A DNA stretch of 36,769 nt from Lederbergia panacisoli (GCF_024626525.1 NZ_JANJGU010000023.1:1-36769), one strand, 5' to 3'; shown: positions 1 through 8,545, counted from the first letter of the stretch. Numbers and translations are program-made. The notes: generated by a model from the sequence alone, not told the origin.

Positions 1-18
1 TATTGGCATGCACACTAA

Positions 19-384
19 TTATATAGAAGGTTTAGGTTGGTAAATAGTTTGGCAAACGGTGGTAAGTTTCTTGTCATTCGGTGGTAAATAATATGGCAGA
101 GGTGGTAAATTCAAGTGGCAGTAATCAAATTTTAGTCGTAATAGGTTTTTAAGTCCGTTAATGGTCATAAATTTTACTGAATACCCATTTTTAATGATGG
201 ATTGAAAATCGATCACAGTTGAAAGGTTGATAAGCTCTTGGAAGTCGAAGGTTGTTTCTATTTTTCTCCAAGGGCTTATATCTTTTTTTTTGATTTGATT
301 AAGTATTTGTTCATCCGTAATTCCGTTAGCTCTTAATGTTTCTATCATAAAAGCTGTAGGTAGTGAAATTCTTATAGTTTCCAA
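19..384 (-). CDS. Small hypothetical protein (121 aa)
   Basis: I do not recognise this protein. I start it at the TTG at 384 because a GGAGG ribosome binding site lies just upstream in the mRNA; the open frame extends further but without a better site. The product is soluble and has no signal peptide or membrane segment. The N-terminal half (IETLRANGITDEQILNQ) could be a small helical or helix-turn-helix-like unit. The C-terminus is proline-rich with repeated tyrosines (LPPLPYYLPP). It faces away from hisJ and has its own sigma-A-like promoter at 426-454. The right-hand neighbour is divergent and the left neighbour lies outside the window. Coding status is likely from the binding site and promoter; function is unknown. 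Confidence 0.6.
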   Translation of the reverse strand: METIRISLPTAFMIETLRANGITDEQILNQIKKKDISPWRKIETTFDFQELINLSTVIDFQSIIKNGYSVKFMTINGLKNLLRLKFDYCHLNLPPLPYYLPPNDKKLTTVCQTIYQPKPSI

Positions 385-425
385 TTGTATTCCTCCGTTA
401 AGTACATAAAAATATATATAATTAT

Positions 426-454
426 ATTGTATTATAGTAATCAATCACGGACAA
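426..454 (-). promoter_or_regulatory. Sigma-A-like promoter for the 121-aa gene
   Basis: On the minus strand there is a TTGTCC -35 hexamer (449-454), a 17-bp spacer and a TACAAT -10 hexamer (426-431). The position is about 40 bp upstream of the TTG start at 384, so the leader would be short and contain the GGAGG site. This is a sequence match only. Confidence 0.45.
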
Positions 455-598
455 TTAATTATTCTGATAAGATTAATGTGAATTTTTTTCTTAACAAAGT
501 AAGAATCCTTTTGAAATAAAATGCACATAAACGGAATTTTGCTTTCATTTGCAGTATGATAGTATTGTAGAAACAGTTATTTGAATTGGAGGAATTAT

Positions 599-1417
599 AT
601 GAACTCCCATCTAAAATTTGATTTTCATACCCATCATTTCCGTTGCGGGCATGCACGTGCCAATATTAGGGATTATATTGAAGCGGCAATTGAAAAGGGA
701 TTGGATATGATTGGTATTTCCGACCACTCTCCTTATTTTGCGAGTGAAAAAGATCAGCTTCATCCCGGGATTGCGATGGCGAAAAGTACATTTCCTGAAT
801 ATGTGAAGGAAGTTTTACAGCTAAAAGAGGAGTATAAAGGGAAAATTGACGTTCTTTTAGGTGTAGAATCGGATTATTTTACAGACCACATTGACGTATA
901 CCGCAAATATTTCGATGGTTATCCTTTCGATTACATCATTGGATCTGTTCATTTTGTAGATGGGGTAAGTATTTTCAAAAAGAAGCGCTGGGATGGTTTG
1001 ACTGAAAAGGAAAGAGTTCGTACGAAAGAAGCATACTACGAACTGATTCAACAGTCGGCAAGCTGTGGTGTATTCCAAATTTTAGGTCATATTGACGCGA
1101 TGAAAGGATTTTATCCAGATTTTTCATCCATTGAAACGGATGTAGTCGACCGCACTTTGAAGATTATTGCTGAACATGATGTGGCGATTGAAATCAATAC
1201 GTCGGGAAAAACTAAAGATTGTGGCGGCTGGTATCCAGCTGATGAAATTCTTGAACGGGCTCTGTATCATGGGGTTAAGGTTACATTTGGCTCCGATGCT
1301 CATGATCCTGAGCGGGTTGGTGATGATTTTGAATTAGTAAAAGCAAAATTAAAAGAAATCGGATTCAAAGAGTGGGCTTATTTTAGAGAGAAAAAAAGAT
1401 ATCTTACTACTTTATGA
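599..1417 (+). CDS. hisJ: Histidinol-phosphatase HisJ (PHP family)
   Basis: Dephosphorylates L-histidinol phosphate to L-histidinol, the penultimate stretch of histidine biosynthesis, in the cytoplasm. The 272-aa length fits the Bacillus HisJ/YtvP type. PHP-domain metal ligands are visible: FDFHTHHFRCGH near the N-terminus, GISDHSPY around residue 40, a central GVESDY, the GSVHFVDG motif, the LGHIDAMK motif, and the C-terminal TFGSDAHDPERVG. I chose the ATG at 599 because GGAGG sits six bases before it; the upstream in-frame TTG at 581 would place that site inside the gene. No other his genes are nearby, as in B. subtilis, where hisJ is also away from the his operon. It lies 21 bp before the epimerase gene and may be cotranscribed with it. 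Confidence 0.93.
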   Translation: MNSHLKFDFHTHHFRCGHARANIRDYIEAAIEKGLDMIGISDHSPYFASEKDQLHPGIAMAKSTFPEYVKEVLQLKEEYKGKIDVLLGVESDYFTDHIDVYRKYFDGYPFDYIIGSVHFVDGVSIFKKKRWDGLTEKERVRTKEAYYELIQQSASCGVFQILGHIDAMKGFYPDFSSIETDVVDRTLKIIAEHDVAIEINTSGKTKDCGGWYPADEILERALYHGVKVTFGSDAHDPERVGDDFELVKAKLKEIGFKEWAYFREKKRYLTTL

Positions 1418-1438
1418 TCTGCAGAAAGGTTGTTATGA

Positions 1439-2302
1439 ATGTACGAAATTTTGAAGGAAAAAGATGAACAATTCACGATTTATCATTTAAAAGATTTAGA
1501 GTCGAACTCTTGGGTAAAAGTGGCGCCTGAAAGAGGTGGCATCATTACATCGTTTGGTGTTCATGGAGTAGAAACGTTATTTTTAAATAAAAAAACGTTT
1601 TTGGATGAGAACGCAAATGTTCGAGGAGGAATTCCTATTCTCTTTCCGATATCTGGACAATTGCATGACGGGCAATACGAATGGGAAGGTACCGTCTATA
1701 ATATGAAAAACCATGGCTTTGCAAGAAATCTTCCATGGGAAGTCATTGATACGAATACAGAAGATCAAGCTTCAATTACAATCCGCTTAACAAGCAATGA
1801 AGAAACGAAAAGCGCATATCCATTCGAATTTGAAGTCATTTATACATATATTTTAAAGGACAACGAGCTCCAAATTTTACAGGAATATGTGAATAAATCT
1901 GATGTTCAAATGCCTATATATGCGGGCTTCCATCCGTATTTTAAAACATCCGATAAAAATCTTGATTACGAAACGGATGCAAAAACGTATCGTGATGATA
2001 ATGATGATGTAGTTAAAAGTGTTTCGAATGGATTAGATTTAACTGACAAAAAAGAATCCTTTGTGCTCCTAGATGCCGAGGAAAAGAAAATCGCTTTTAG
2101 TCTCCCAGAAATTAATAAAAAGGTTACAATTAACTATGGCGAGGAATTCGAATATGTGTATTTATGGACGGAACAAGGGCAGGATTTCATGTGCGTGGAA
2201 CCATGGATGGCACAAACAGATGAAATGAATCGGAAAGAAGAATTGTATTCGATCGGGAAAGGCGAATCATTAAAAACATTTTTAAACGTAAGTGTGCAGT
2301 AG
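1439..2302 (+). CDS. Aldose 1-epimerase family protein
   Basis: Member of the galactose mutarotase-like superfamily, probably interconverting anomers of a free or phosphorylated sugar in the cytoplasm. The 287-aa protein has the family signatures RGGIPILFPISG (about residues 62-73), NHGFARNLPW with the conserved histidine, and AGFHPYFKT with the second conserved histidine. The C-terminal FMCVEPWMAQTD segment holds the usual catalytic-region glutamate. The phrase around GGIPILFP is typical of the LacX/YeaD-like branch rather than classical GalM, so the substrate could be a hexose 6-phosphate; that is inference. No sugar operon surrounds it. The start is the ATG at 1439 preceded by AGAAAGG. The gene ends inside the 5' arm of an intrinsic terminator. 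Confidence 0.85.
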   Translation: MYEILKEKDEQFTIYHLKDLESNSWVKVAPERGGIITSFGVHGVETLFLNKKTFLDENANVRGGIPILFPISGQLHDGQYEWEGTVYNMKNHGFARNLPWEVIDTNTEDQASITIRLTSNEETKSAYPFEFEVIYTYILKDNELQILQEYVNKSDVQMPIYAGFHPYFKTSDKNLDYETDAKTYRDDNDDVVKSVSNGLDLTDKKESFVLLDAEEKKIAFSLPEINKKVTINYGEEFEYVYLWTEQGQDFMCVEPWMAQTDEMNRKEELYSIGKGESLKTFLNVSVQ

Positions 2303-2325
2303 ATCAACTTGGTCTACTGCTTTTT
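2296..2325 (+). terminator. Intrinsic terminator after the epimerase gene
   Basis: An 8-bp perfect stem, GCAGTAGA (2296-2303) with TCTACTGC (2313-2320), is followed by TTTTT. The stem includes the stop codon of the epimerase gene. Confidence 0.85.
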
Positions 2326-2373
2326 GTATAAAAAACCCTCCTCTACAAAACATAAAATAAGGAGGTTGTATAA

Positions 2374-3645
2374 ATGAAACAACGATTTTTACATATCTGG
2401 CTTATTTTCTTTATTATTATTTTTTCAATTTTTCCAACACTGCAAGTCCATGCTGAGAAGAATGCGGAAGTTAAAAATGTCATTTTCATGATTCCAGACG
2501 GTTTTTCCGCGTCGTATGCGACCAACTATCGTTTGTATAAAGGAAAAGAAGCGGTTTGGGATACGATGCTGGTCGGAATGCACCGAACCTATTCCGCCAA
2601 TACCCCTGTAACGGATTCCGCCGCAGCTGCAACCGCGATGGCGACGGGATTTAAGACAAACAATGGAATGATCAGCATAGCTCCAGACGGAAAAAAAATA
2701 AAGACAATTTTGGAAGTTGCGAAAGAAGCAAGGAAAGGAACTGGACTTGTTGCGACTTCGACGATAACATACGCCACCCCGGCCGCATTTGGAGCCCATG
2801 TAATATCGCGCAAGGATGAGTCCGAAATAGCGGTGCAATATTTGGACAATGAAATTGATGTTCTACTAGGAGGAGGAAAAACGTATTTTACTTCCTTATT
2901 GGAAAGTGGGAAACAGAAAGGATATGAAATCGTAACGAATAAAACTGAGTTATCAAATGTGAAAATGCCGCAAAAATTGCTTGGTCTTTTTGCAATTGAG
3001 GGGATGGTTCCTGAACTGGACCGCCACTTAACAAGTGAGCCAAGTCTTGAGGAAATGACGAAGGTGGCATTAAAGATGTTGAATCAAAACAAAGCAGGAT
3101 TTTTTTTAATGGTGGAGGGCAGCCAAATTGACTGGGCGGGGCATGATAATGATCCTGCATGGGCGATGAAAGATATAGAAGCATTTGAAAAGGCAGTTGA
3201 GATTGCAGTAGATTTTGCTAAAAAAGATAAAAATACACTTGTTGTTATAGCGGGTGATCATGATAATGGCGGCATGTCTGTAGGAGCATATGATAAGTAT
3301 GATGCAAAATTAGATGTACTGCGGAAGGTAAAATCCTCTGGCCGTTACATGGAAATGCAATTGGATAAAAATCGCAGCAATGCAAAAGAAATATTGAAAA
3401 AACATGCAGGAATTGATTTGACTAAAGCAGAAGTAAAGAGAATAGAACAAGCTGATAAACCAGTCATAGCTATAAATAGAATCGTATCGGAACGAGCGCT
3501 TATAGGGTGGACGACTTCACAGCATACAGGCGTTGACATTCCTGTGTATGCATTTGGACCGGGATCGGAATTATTTAAAGGCTTGCATGATAATACGGAT
3601 TTGCCGAAAATGATGGCAAAGGTAATGGGAGTGAATTTTCCGTAG
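2374..3645 (+). CDS. Secreted alkaline phosphatase (PhoA family)
   Basis: Extracellular metal-dependent phosphomonoesterase that releases phosphate from organic esters. A signal peptide covers residues 1-27 (positive start, long hydrophobic stretch, cleavage likely after VHA). The catalytic nucleophile motif TDSAAAATA has Asp81-Ser82. Metal-binding motifs follow: MIPDGFS near residue 40, EGSQIDWAGHDND, VIAGDHDNGG, and the C-terminal TSQHTGVDIPVYAFGPGS. At 423 aa it is near the size of the Bacillus PhoA/PhoB/PhoD-unrelated alkaline phosphatase family. The AGGAGG site lies eight bases before the ATG. The preceding gene ends in a terminator only about 50 bp upstream, so its promoter must be compact. 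A TATAAA at 2327-2332 could be the -10. I did not find a clear Pho box. Confidence 0.92.
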   Translation: MKQRFLHIWLIFFIIIFSIFPTLQVHAEKNAEVKNVIFMIPDGFSASYATNYRLYKGKEAVWDTMLVGMHRTYSANTPVTDSAAAATAMATGFKTNNGMISIAPDGKKIKTILEVAKEARKGTGLVATSTITYATPAAFGAHVISRKDESEIAVQYLDNEIDVLLGGGKTYFTSLLESGKQKGYEIVTNKTELSNVKMPQKLLGLFAIEGMVPELDRHLTSEPSLEEMTKVALKMLNQNKAGFFLMVEGSQIDWAGHDNDPAWAMKDIEAFEKAVEIAVDFAKKDKNTLVVIAGDHDNGGMSVGAYDKYDAKLDVLRKVKSSGRYMEMQLDKNRSNAKEILKKHAGIDLTKAEVKRIEQADKPVIAINRIVSERALIGWTTSQHTGVDIPVYAFGPGSELFKGLHDNTDLPKMMAKVMGVNFP

Positions 3646-3661
3646 TAATATAGAGTTAGGG

Positions 3662-4597
3662 GTGAGCATTACGAAAATTTCCAGCGATTGGTTAAAGATG
3701 AATGATGAAATTGAAATTTATGTTAAAAGATGGATAGACACGGATGCTGAACCTGCCGCCATTCTTCAACTAGCCCATGGGATGGCTGAACATATAGATA
3801 GGTATGATGAATTTGCAGAATATCTTGTTCAGAATGGGATTTTTGTTTACGGAAATGACCATCGTGGCCACGGAGAAACTGGGGCGAAGGCTGGTGTAGT
3901 TGGTTTTCTTGCTGAAAAAGATGGATTTGATCGCGTTGTCGATGATCTTTATCATATCAACCAGTCCATACAAAATGATTACCGTGACACCCCAGTATTT
4001 TTAATGGGGCATAGTATGGGATCTTTTTTAGTTCGAAGATACATACAGAAATATTCTGCTTCCGTCGAAGGTGTGATTCTTTCTGGTACAGCTGGAAGCC
4101 CTGGTTTGGCAGGGAAAATAGGAAAGGGAGTCGCTAAGTGGGAAGGTCGCATAAAAGGCCCCAAAACTCCAAGCCCATTTCTTGATCGCCTTTCCTTTGG
4201 TTCTTTCAATAAAGGCATACAAAACCCTAATACTAGATTTGATTGGCTTTCGCGTGACAGTAATGAGGTAGAGAAATACATTATTGATCCACGTTGTGGC
4301 TTCGTTTGTAGTTCGGGGTTTTTTTATGATCTCTTTGAAGGACTAGAAAAAATTCATAATCCAAAACTGAATCAATCCATCCCGAAGGACTTGCCGATGT
4401 TATTTTTTAGTGGTGATAAAGATCCTGTTGGGGGCAATAAAGTACAGCAAGTAATCCAGCAATATAAAAAAATGGGTTTATTGAATATTGATTCGACCCT
4501 TTTTAAAGACGGTAGACATGAAATGTTGAATGAGGTTAATAAAGATGAAGTATATCGGCTTGTTCAGCAGTGGATAATAAATCAACTTCATAAGTAA
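3662..4597 (+). CDS. Alpha/beta hydrolase (monoacylglycerol lipase-like)
   Basis: Cytoplasmic serine hydrolase of the lysophospholipase / monoacylglycerol lipase group (Hydrolase_4). The 311-aa protein shows the oxyanion segment LAHGMAEHIDRYDEFA, the NDHRGHGETG motif, the nucleophile elbow MGHSMGS (serine near residue 121), an acid region FFSGDKDPVGG, and the catalytic histidine in GRHEMLNE. This order is typical of the family. The start is uncertain: GTG at 3662 directly follows AGGG, which is unusually tight, while the next in-frame ATG lies 12 codons later without a good binding site. It sits 16 bp after the phosphatase gene, so cotranscription is possible, and it ends before a clear terminator. 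Confidence 0.88.
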   Translation: MSITKISSDWLKMNDEIEIYVKRWIDTDAEPAAILQLAHGMAEHIDRYDEFAEYLVQNGIFVYGNDHRGHGETGAKAGVVGFLAEKDGFDRVVDDLYHINQSIQNDYRDTPVFLMGHSMGSFLVRRYIQKYSASVEGVILSGTAGSPGLAGKIGKGVAKWEGRIKGPKTPSPFLDRLSFGSFNKGIQNPNTRFDWLSRDSNEVEKYIIDPRCGFVCSSGFFYDLFEGLEKIHNPKLNQSIPKDLPMLFFSGDKDPVGGNKVQQVIQQYKKMGLLNIDSTLFKDGRHEMLNEVNKDEVYRLVQQWIINQLHK

Positions 4598-4685
4598 CTA
4601 AACATGCGTAACCATAAAATGACGGGTTCAATTCAGAAATAAAACAGAAATACTTTTTAATTATCTCCCCTATATAACAGCTAAT

Positions 4686-4710
4686 AAGTCGACTTTGGTC
4701 GGCTTTTTTT
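4686..4710 (+). terminator. Intrinsic terminator after the hydrolase gene
   Basis: Stem AAGTCGAC (4686-4693) pairs with GTCGGCTT (4698-4705, one G-U pair) around a TTTG loop and runs into seven T residues. Confidence 0.8.
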
Positions 4711-4833
4711 ATCTGTTTTCATATCTAGTACAGAATTTGTAGTTAGTCCTCTATCAATCCATATAAAGTATGAATAAACAATCCTATTATGAAGTACCGT
4801 AATAAAGAGTGTATTTTTTTAGGAGGTAGCTGG

Positions 4834-6789
4834 ATGGCATTAAATATTACGCAAAAATTAATTCAGTCACATCTTTTATCGGGAGAAATGATTCCAGGGT
4901 CTGAAATTGGCTTGAAAATTGATCAAACGTTAACTCAGGATGCGACAGGGACGATGGTTATGTTGGAGCTTGAAGCGATGGGATTGGAACGGGCTAAAAC
5001 GGAGGCGTCCGCCCAATATGTCGACCATAATCTCATTCAAGTGGACAGCAAGAATCCTGATGATCATCTGTTTTTACAAAGTGCAACAAGAAAATTTGGC
5101 CTTTACTATAGCCGCCCCGGAAATGGAGTGAGCCACCCCGTTCATATGCAGCGGCTGGCTAAGCCGGGAAAAACCTTGCTTGGATCAGACAGCCATACTT
5201 GTGCAAACGGATGCATGGGTATGCTCGCGATGGGTGCTGGAGGACTTGATGTAGCATTAGCGATTGCAGGTGAGCCTTTTTATGTAAAAATGCCTCAAGT
5301 ATGGGGAATCAAGCTTACGGGCAAGCTTCCTGATTGGGTAAGTGCAAAGGACGTGATTTTGGAACTGCTTCGTAGATACGATGTAAAAGGTGGAGTTGGA
5401 AAAGTTATTGAATATTATGGACCTGGCGTTGAAACATTAAGTGCGATGGACCGTCATGTAATCGCCAATATGGGCGCAGAGCTTGGAGCAACTGGAACAG
5501 TTTTTCCTTCTGATCAAGAAATCAAACGATTTTTAAAAGAGCAGGGACGAGAAAATGATTGGATAGAATTAGTGGCTGATGCGGGTGCTAAGTATGATTT
5601 AACAGAGGAAATCAATCTTTCAGAGCTCGAGCCGCTCATCGCAAAACCTTCAAGTCCGGGTAATGTCGTATCAGTTAAGGAGGTTGCCGGTACACCAATT
5701 TATCAATCATATATAGGATCATCGGCGAATCCCGGGTTTCGCGATTTCGCGATTGCAGCAGAAATTGTAAAAGGAAGACCTATAGCTGAGGGCATTTCTT
5801 TTGATATAAACCCGACCTCCAGACAAATGTTGACGGATTTAGTGAAGGAAAGTCATATTGCAAGTTTGCTCCAATCAGGAGCGAGATTACATCAAGCCGG
5901 GTGTAATGGCTGTATTGGAATGGGGCAAGCACCTGCGACGGGGCGCAATAGTTTACGGACAACTCCGCGAAATTTTCCGGGAAGATCAGGTACTAGAGAG
6001 GATAGTGTTTTTTTATGTAGCCCTGAAACGGCTGCAGTCTCCGCACTTACTGGAAAAATCACAGATCCAAGAACGATGAATTTCCCGTATCCTAAAGTTA
6101 AGGAACCAATGAATCCTACGGTAGATGTAAATTTATTAGAAGCACCGTTGCCTTATGAAGATGCTAAAAACGTGCAGCTCATAAAAGGCCCTAATATTGC
6201 TTCCATTCCTTCCATGGATGAGCTTCATGATTATATGGAAATCCCGATTCTTTTAAAAATGGGCGACAATATTTCAACAGATGAAATTTTAGCCGGTGGA
6301 GCACGCGTTCTGCCATTTAGGAGCAACCTTCCTGAAATCAGTAAGTTTGCTTTTGAAATTATTGACCGAACCTATTACACAAGAGGGAAGGAAACAGTTG
6401 ATCACGGAGGTCATGCAATAGTTGGCGGGTCTAACTACGGCCAAGGATCAAGTCGGGAACATGCTGCACTTGCCCCAAGATATTTAGGATTACGAGTAGC
6501 GCTTGTTAAGGATTTCGCTCGGATTCATTGGCAAAACCTCGTTAACTTTGGAGTATTGCCTTTAACCTTTGTCAATCCTTTAGACTATGACACCTTAAAT
6601 CAAGGTGATATTTTGGAACTGAAAAATGTTAGAACGACGATCAAACAAGGAAATGAATTTGCAATAAGCGTGAAAGGGCAGAACCAAATCATAAAGGTAA
6701 AACATACTTTATCAGAAAGACAAGTAGACGTGATGCTAGCGGGCGGTATGATCAATTGGGTTAAAAGTCGTCAAAAAATAGCTGAATGA
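4834..6789 (+). CDS. Aconitate hydratase, short type (651 aa)
   Basis: Iron-sulfur enzyme that interconverts citrate and isocitrate through cis-aconitate. Cluster cysteines are seen in DSHTCANGCMG (about residue 125) and in HQAGCNGCIGMG (about residue 360). The swivel domain carries GGSNYGQGSSREHAALAPRY near residue 535, with the active-site serine and arginine. At 651 aa it is much shorter than the ~900-aa CitB/AcnA of Bacillus. It matches the putative aconitase family found in clostridia and archaea, which is closer to 3-isopropylmalate dehydratase. The ATG at 4834 has AGGAGG seven bases upstream; the open frame begins earlier but without such a site. It is followed after 15 bp by a 58-aa gene in the same direction. 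Confidence 0.93.
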   Translation: MALNITQKLIQSHLLSGEMIPGSEIGLKIDQTLTQDATGTMVMLELEAMGLERAKTEASAQYVDHNLIQVDSKNPDDHLFLQSATRKFGLYYSRPGNGVSHPVHMQRLAKPGKTLLGSDSHTCANGCMGMLAMGAGGLDVALAIAGEPFYVKMPQVWGIKLTGKLPDWVSAKDVILELLRRYDVKGGVGKVIEYYGPGVETLSAMDRHVIANMGAELGATGTVFPSDQEIKRFLKEQGRENDWIELVADAGAKYDLTEEINLSELEPLIAKPSSPGNVVSVKEVAGTPIYQSYIGSSANPGFRDFAIAAEIVKGRPIAEGISFDINPTSRQMLTDLVKESHIASLLQSGARLHQAGCNGCIGMGQAPATGRNSLRTTPRNFPGRSGTREDSVFLCSPETAAVSALTGKITDPRTMNFPYPKVKEPMNPTVDVNLLEAPLPYEDAKNVQLIKGPNIASIPSMDELHDYMEIPILLKMGDNISTDEILAGGARVLPFRSNLPEISKFAFEIIDRTYYTRGKETVDHGGHAIVGGSNYGQGSSREHAALAPRYLGLRVALVKDFARIHWQNLVNFGVLPLTFVNPLDYDTLNQGDILELKNVRTTIKQGNEFAISVKGQNQIIKVKHTLSERQVDVMLAGGMINWVKSRQKIAE

Positions 6790-6804
6790 TTGGAGGGAGT
6801 AAAA

Positions 6805-6981
6805 ATGGTGGATAGAGAGTTGACATGCAAAGCCTGTGAAGGTACAGGCATGCTATCAGACGATGAAGGCTGGCAATATAATTGCAGTGTATGTAGAGGT
6901 GAAGGAGTTATTGAGGCGGGTGGCGGATCACAATCCGCCAAACTCATGTCAGTGGATGAGAATAATCGATTATTAGATTGA
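6805..6981 (+). CDS. Small CxxCxGxG zinc-ribbon-like protein (58 aa)
   Basis: A 58-aa protein with two DnaJ-type cysteine motifs, CKACEGTG (start) and CSVCRGEG (about residue 31), which together could bind one zinc ion. I know no specific function; such mini DnaJ-zinc-finger proteins are annotated as hypothetical in Bacillaceae. The ATG at 6805 has GGAGGG five bases upstream. The gene lies 15 bp after aconitase and before a shared bidirectional terminator, so it is probably cotranscribed with aconitase. A role in maturation or protection of the iron-sulfur enzyme is an idea only. Confidence 0.8.
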   Translation: MVDRELTCKACEGTGMLSDDEGWQYNCSVCRGEGVIEAGGGSQSAKLMSVDENNRLLD

Positions 6982-6986
6982 AGCAA

Positions 6987-7017
6987 AAAGAAGAAGTGAA
7001 GTATCGCTTCTTCTTTT
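6987..7017. terminator. Bidirectional terminator between convergent genes
   Basis: AAAGAAGAAG (6987-6996) pairs with CTTCTTCTTT (7007-7016). T residues lie on the 3' side of both strands, so it can serve the 58-aa gene (+) and the DUF421 gene (-). Confidence 0.75.
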
Positions 7018-7020
7018 AGC

Positions 7021-7620
7021 TCATTGTAAATAACTCGAAGGAGGTTCCGTATGGTTTTTGTTCGTAATTTCCTTAAAGATGTTTCCATCCGATTCGTTGC
7101 TAACAATTGAGCTGTTCATCTTTCCGGTTTGTATAAGTTGTATGAGATTTATAATATCTTCTTTTGTTGCCGGTTGCTTTTCAGGCTTTAATGTATAACC
7201 TATTTTTCCATTTACCTCAACTGTCGCCGTTTCTAAGTGGCTAATTGAAGAGATACCAAGTTGACGCAGCCGTTCCTCTAATTTATCGACTGTTAATCTT
7301 AATTTTCTAAGGTTTTTTTCATTCAGTTGTCCTTTTTCAACCACTGGTACAGATTTTCCAGAGATAATCGTTTCTAGAAGGTCAGATTTTACTTGAATCC
7401 ATTCTGTTATGACAAGAGCCAATATAAATATGGCTCCGACTACAATAGTAGTCCATATACTTTTACTCGTTACAGGTTGAATAAGCATCGTACCGAAAGC
7501 GATCATGATAATGGCTTCAGGCATCGTCATTTGGGAAATCGTCTTTCTCCCACTTAGTCTCAAATATAATGTGCCAATGGCGAATATTAATAACACTTTC
7601 CAGATCAAATCCATATCCAT
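7021..7620 (-). CDS. DUF421 / YetF-family membrane protein
   Basis: A 199-aa DUF421 protein. The N-terminal half has about three membrane helices (residues 5-20, 33-52, 60-77). Conserved family features are LRLSGRKTISQM in the first loop, then MPEAIIMIAFGTML. The C-terminal half is the cytosolic alpha/beta domain of this family, with SGKSVPVVEKGQLNEKNL and LRQLGISSISHLETATVE. Members are common and often multi-copy in Bacillus, and several are linked to spore germination or remain uncharacterised. The ATG at 7620 is preceded by AGAGG. It converges on the 58-aa gene and shares its terminator. Confidence 0.9.
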   Translation of the reverse strand: MDMDLIWKVLLIFAIGTLYLRLSGRKTISQMTMPEAIIMIAFGTMLIQPVTSKSIWTTIVVGAIFILALVITEWIQVKSDLLETIISGKSVPVVEKGQLNEKNLRKLRLTVDKLEERLRQLGISSISHLETATVEVNGKIGYTLKPEKQPATKEDIINLIQLIQTGKMNSSIVSNESDGNIFKEITNKNHTEPPSSYLQ

Positions 7621-7745
7621 AAGTAAAACCTCTTTTATTTATGTTTTGCCATTCATCATCAACATACAAGTATTATGTGATAAGGAATAAAATACATACA
7701 TCTGGAAAAGATATGTTGGAATTTTGATTGGATGGGAGGATTGAT

Positions 7746-7895
7746 ATGTATATGGAGAATTGGGATATGAAGAATATAAGGGACAATGAAAAAATGAAAA
7801 CGAGAGAAAAGGAAGAAACAAATCGTGATAAGAGGGAAGAAGCCATTAAATCAGAAAAGCTGCGCTATAAAAATGCAGATGAAATATATGAGTAA
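7746..7895 (+). CDS. Small charged hypothetical protein (49 aa)
   Basis: A short reading frame with a strong GGGAGG site seven bases before the ATG at 7746. The product is very hydrophilic and rich in Lys, Glu and Arg (for example KMKTREKEETNRDKREE) and is probably one long helix without a fixed fold. It ends 20 bp before the uracil-DNA glycosylase gene and may be translated from the same transcript. I recognise no family. An overlapping opposite-strand open frame is ignored because it has no binding site. Confidence 0.6.
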   Translation: MYMENWDMKNIRDNEKMKTREKEETNRDKREEAIKSEKLRYKNADEIYE

Positions 7896-7915
7896 CATTT
7901 TATGGGGTTTAGACA

Positions 7916-8491
7916 ATGGCTAATTTTTGCCCAGAAAGGTGGCCTGAAATACTAACTCCAGAAAGTTATATCGATTGTAAGGATTGTGGTCTTTATAAGC
8001 AAGGTTCACGCATGGTGTGGGGAGAAGGAAATCCCAATGCCTCAATTATGGTCATCCTTGACAATCCAGGAGCACGTGAGGATAAAGAAGGGAATCCTAC
8101 CATTTGTGGGACGAGGCAAACATTGCAAAAGGCTGCACATGAGGTTGGCTTACAAATGGTTGATTTATACGTTACATATATTTTAAAAAGACGACCGGTT
8201 CGTAAGTATGAAAAAGAGCAGACGCGGAAAATTTGCATGCTGCATTTAGAGGAGCAGCTTTTATCTGCTAAACCGAGTCTTGTTTTTTGTATGGGCAATG
8301 TTGCAGTTCAATCATTTTTTAAATCTGCGGATGCCGAGGTGAAGAGCCTTCGCGGTATCTGGCACAATATTCAAGGTTACAATACGGCAGTGGCATATCA
8401 TCCACTTGCCGTTAGACGTCGGCCGAATTTATGGGCTTCTTTTTTGCAGGATTGGAAATTAGTAGCCGAACAATACGAACGGTTACGATGA
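7916..8491 (+). CDS. Uracil-DNA glycosylase family protein (family 4-like)
   Basis: Likely removes uracil from DNA in base excision repair. The 191-aa protein has four cysteines at 21, 24, 107 and 125, in the spacing used by family 4 and 5 enzymes to hold a 4Fe-4S cluster. Active-site motif I appears as GEGNPNASIMVILDNPGARED, slightly degenerate compared with the usual GEAPG. Motif II appears as AYHPLAVRRRPNLW, in place of the usual HPS/HPA-x-x-L. The middle, NPTICGTRQTL, replaces the common PFVGRAG loop, so it belongs to a divergent branch. The start at 7916 has only a weak GGGG upstream and may depend on translation of the 49-aa gene just before it. Confidence 0.85.
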   Translation: MANFCPERWPEILTPESYIDCKDCGLYKQGSRMVWGEGNPNASIMVILDNPGAREDKEGNPTICGTRQTLQKAAHEVGLQMVDLYVTYILKRRPVRKYEKEQTRKICMLHLEEQLLSAKPSLVFCMGNVAVQSFFKSADAEVKSLRGIWHNIQGYNTAVAYHPLAVRRRPNLWASFLQDWKLVAEQYERLR

Positions 8492-8505
8492 TGATAAAAA
8501 GTAAA

Positions 8506-8545
8506 GCCTTTCTTTCTACACTATCGTAGAGAGAAAGGCCTTTTT
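8506..8545 (+). terminator. Intrinsic terminator after the glycosylase gene
   Basis: A 14-bp stem (8506-8519 with 8526-8539, one G-U pair) with the loop ACTATC is followed by CTTTTT. Confidence 0.88.

Noticed and set aside
2425-3184. Several minus-strand open frames inside the alkaline phosphatase gene
   Set aside because: They overlap a clearly functional gene with catalytic motifs and have no binding sites or recognisable products.
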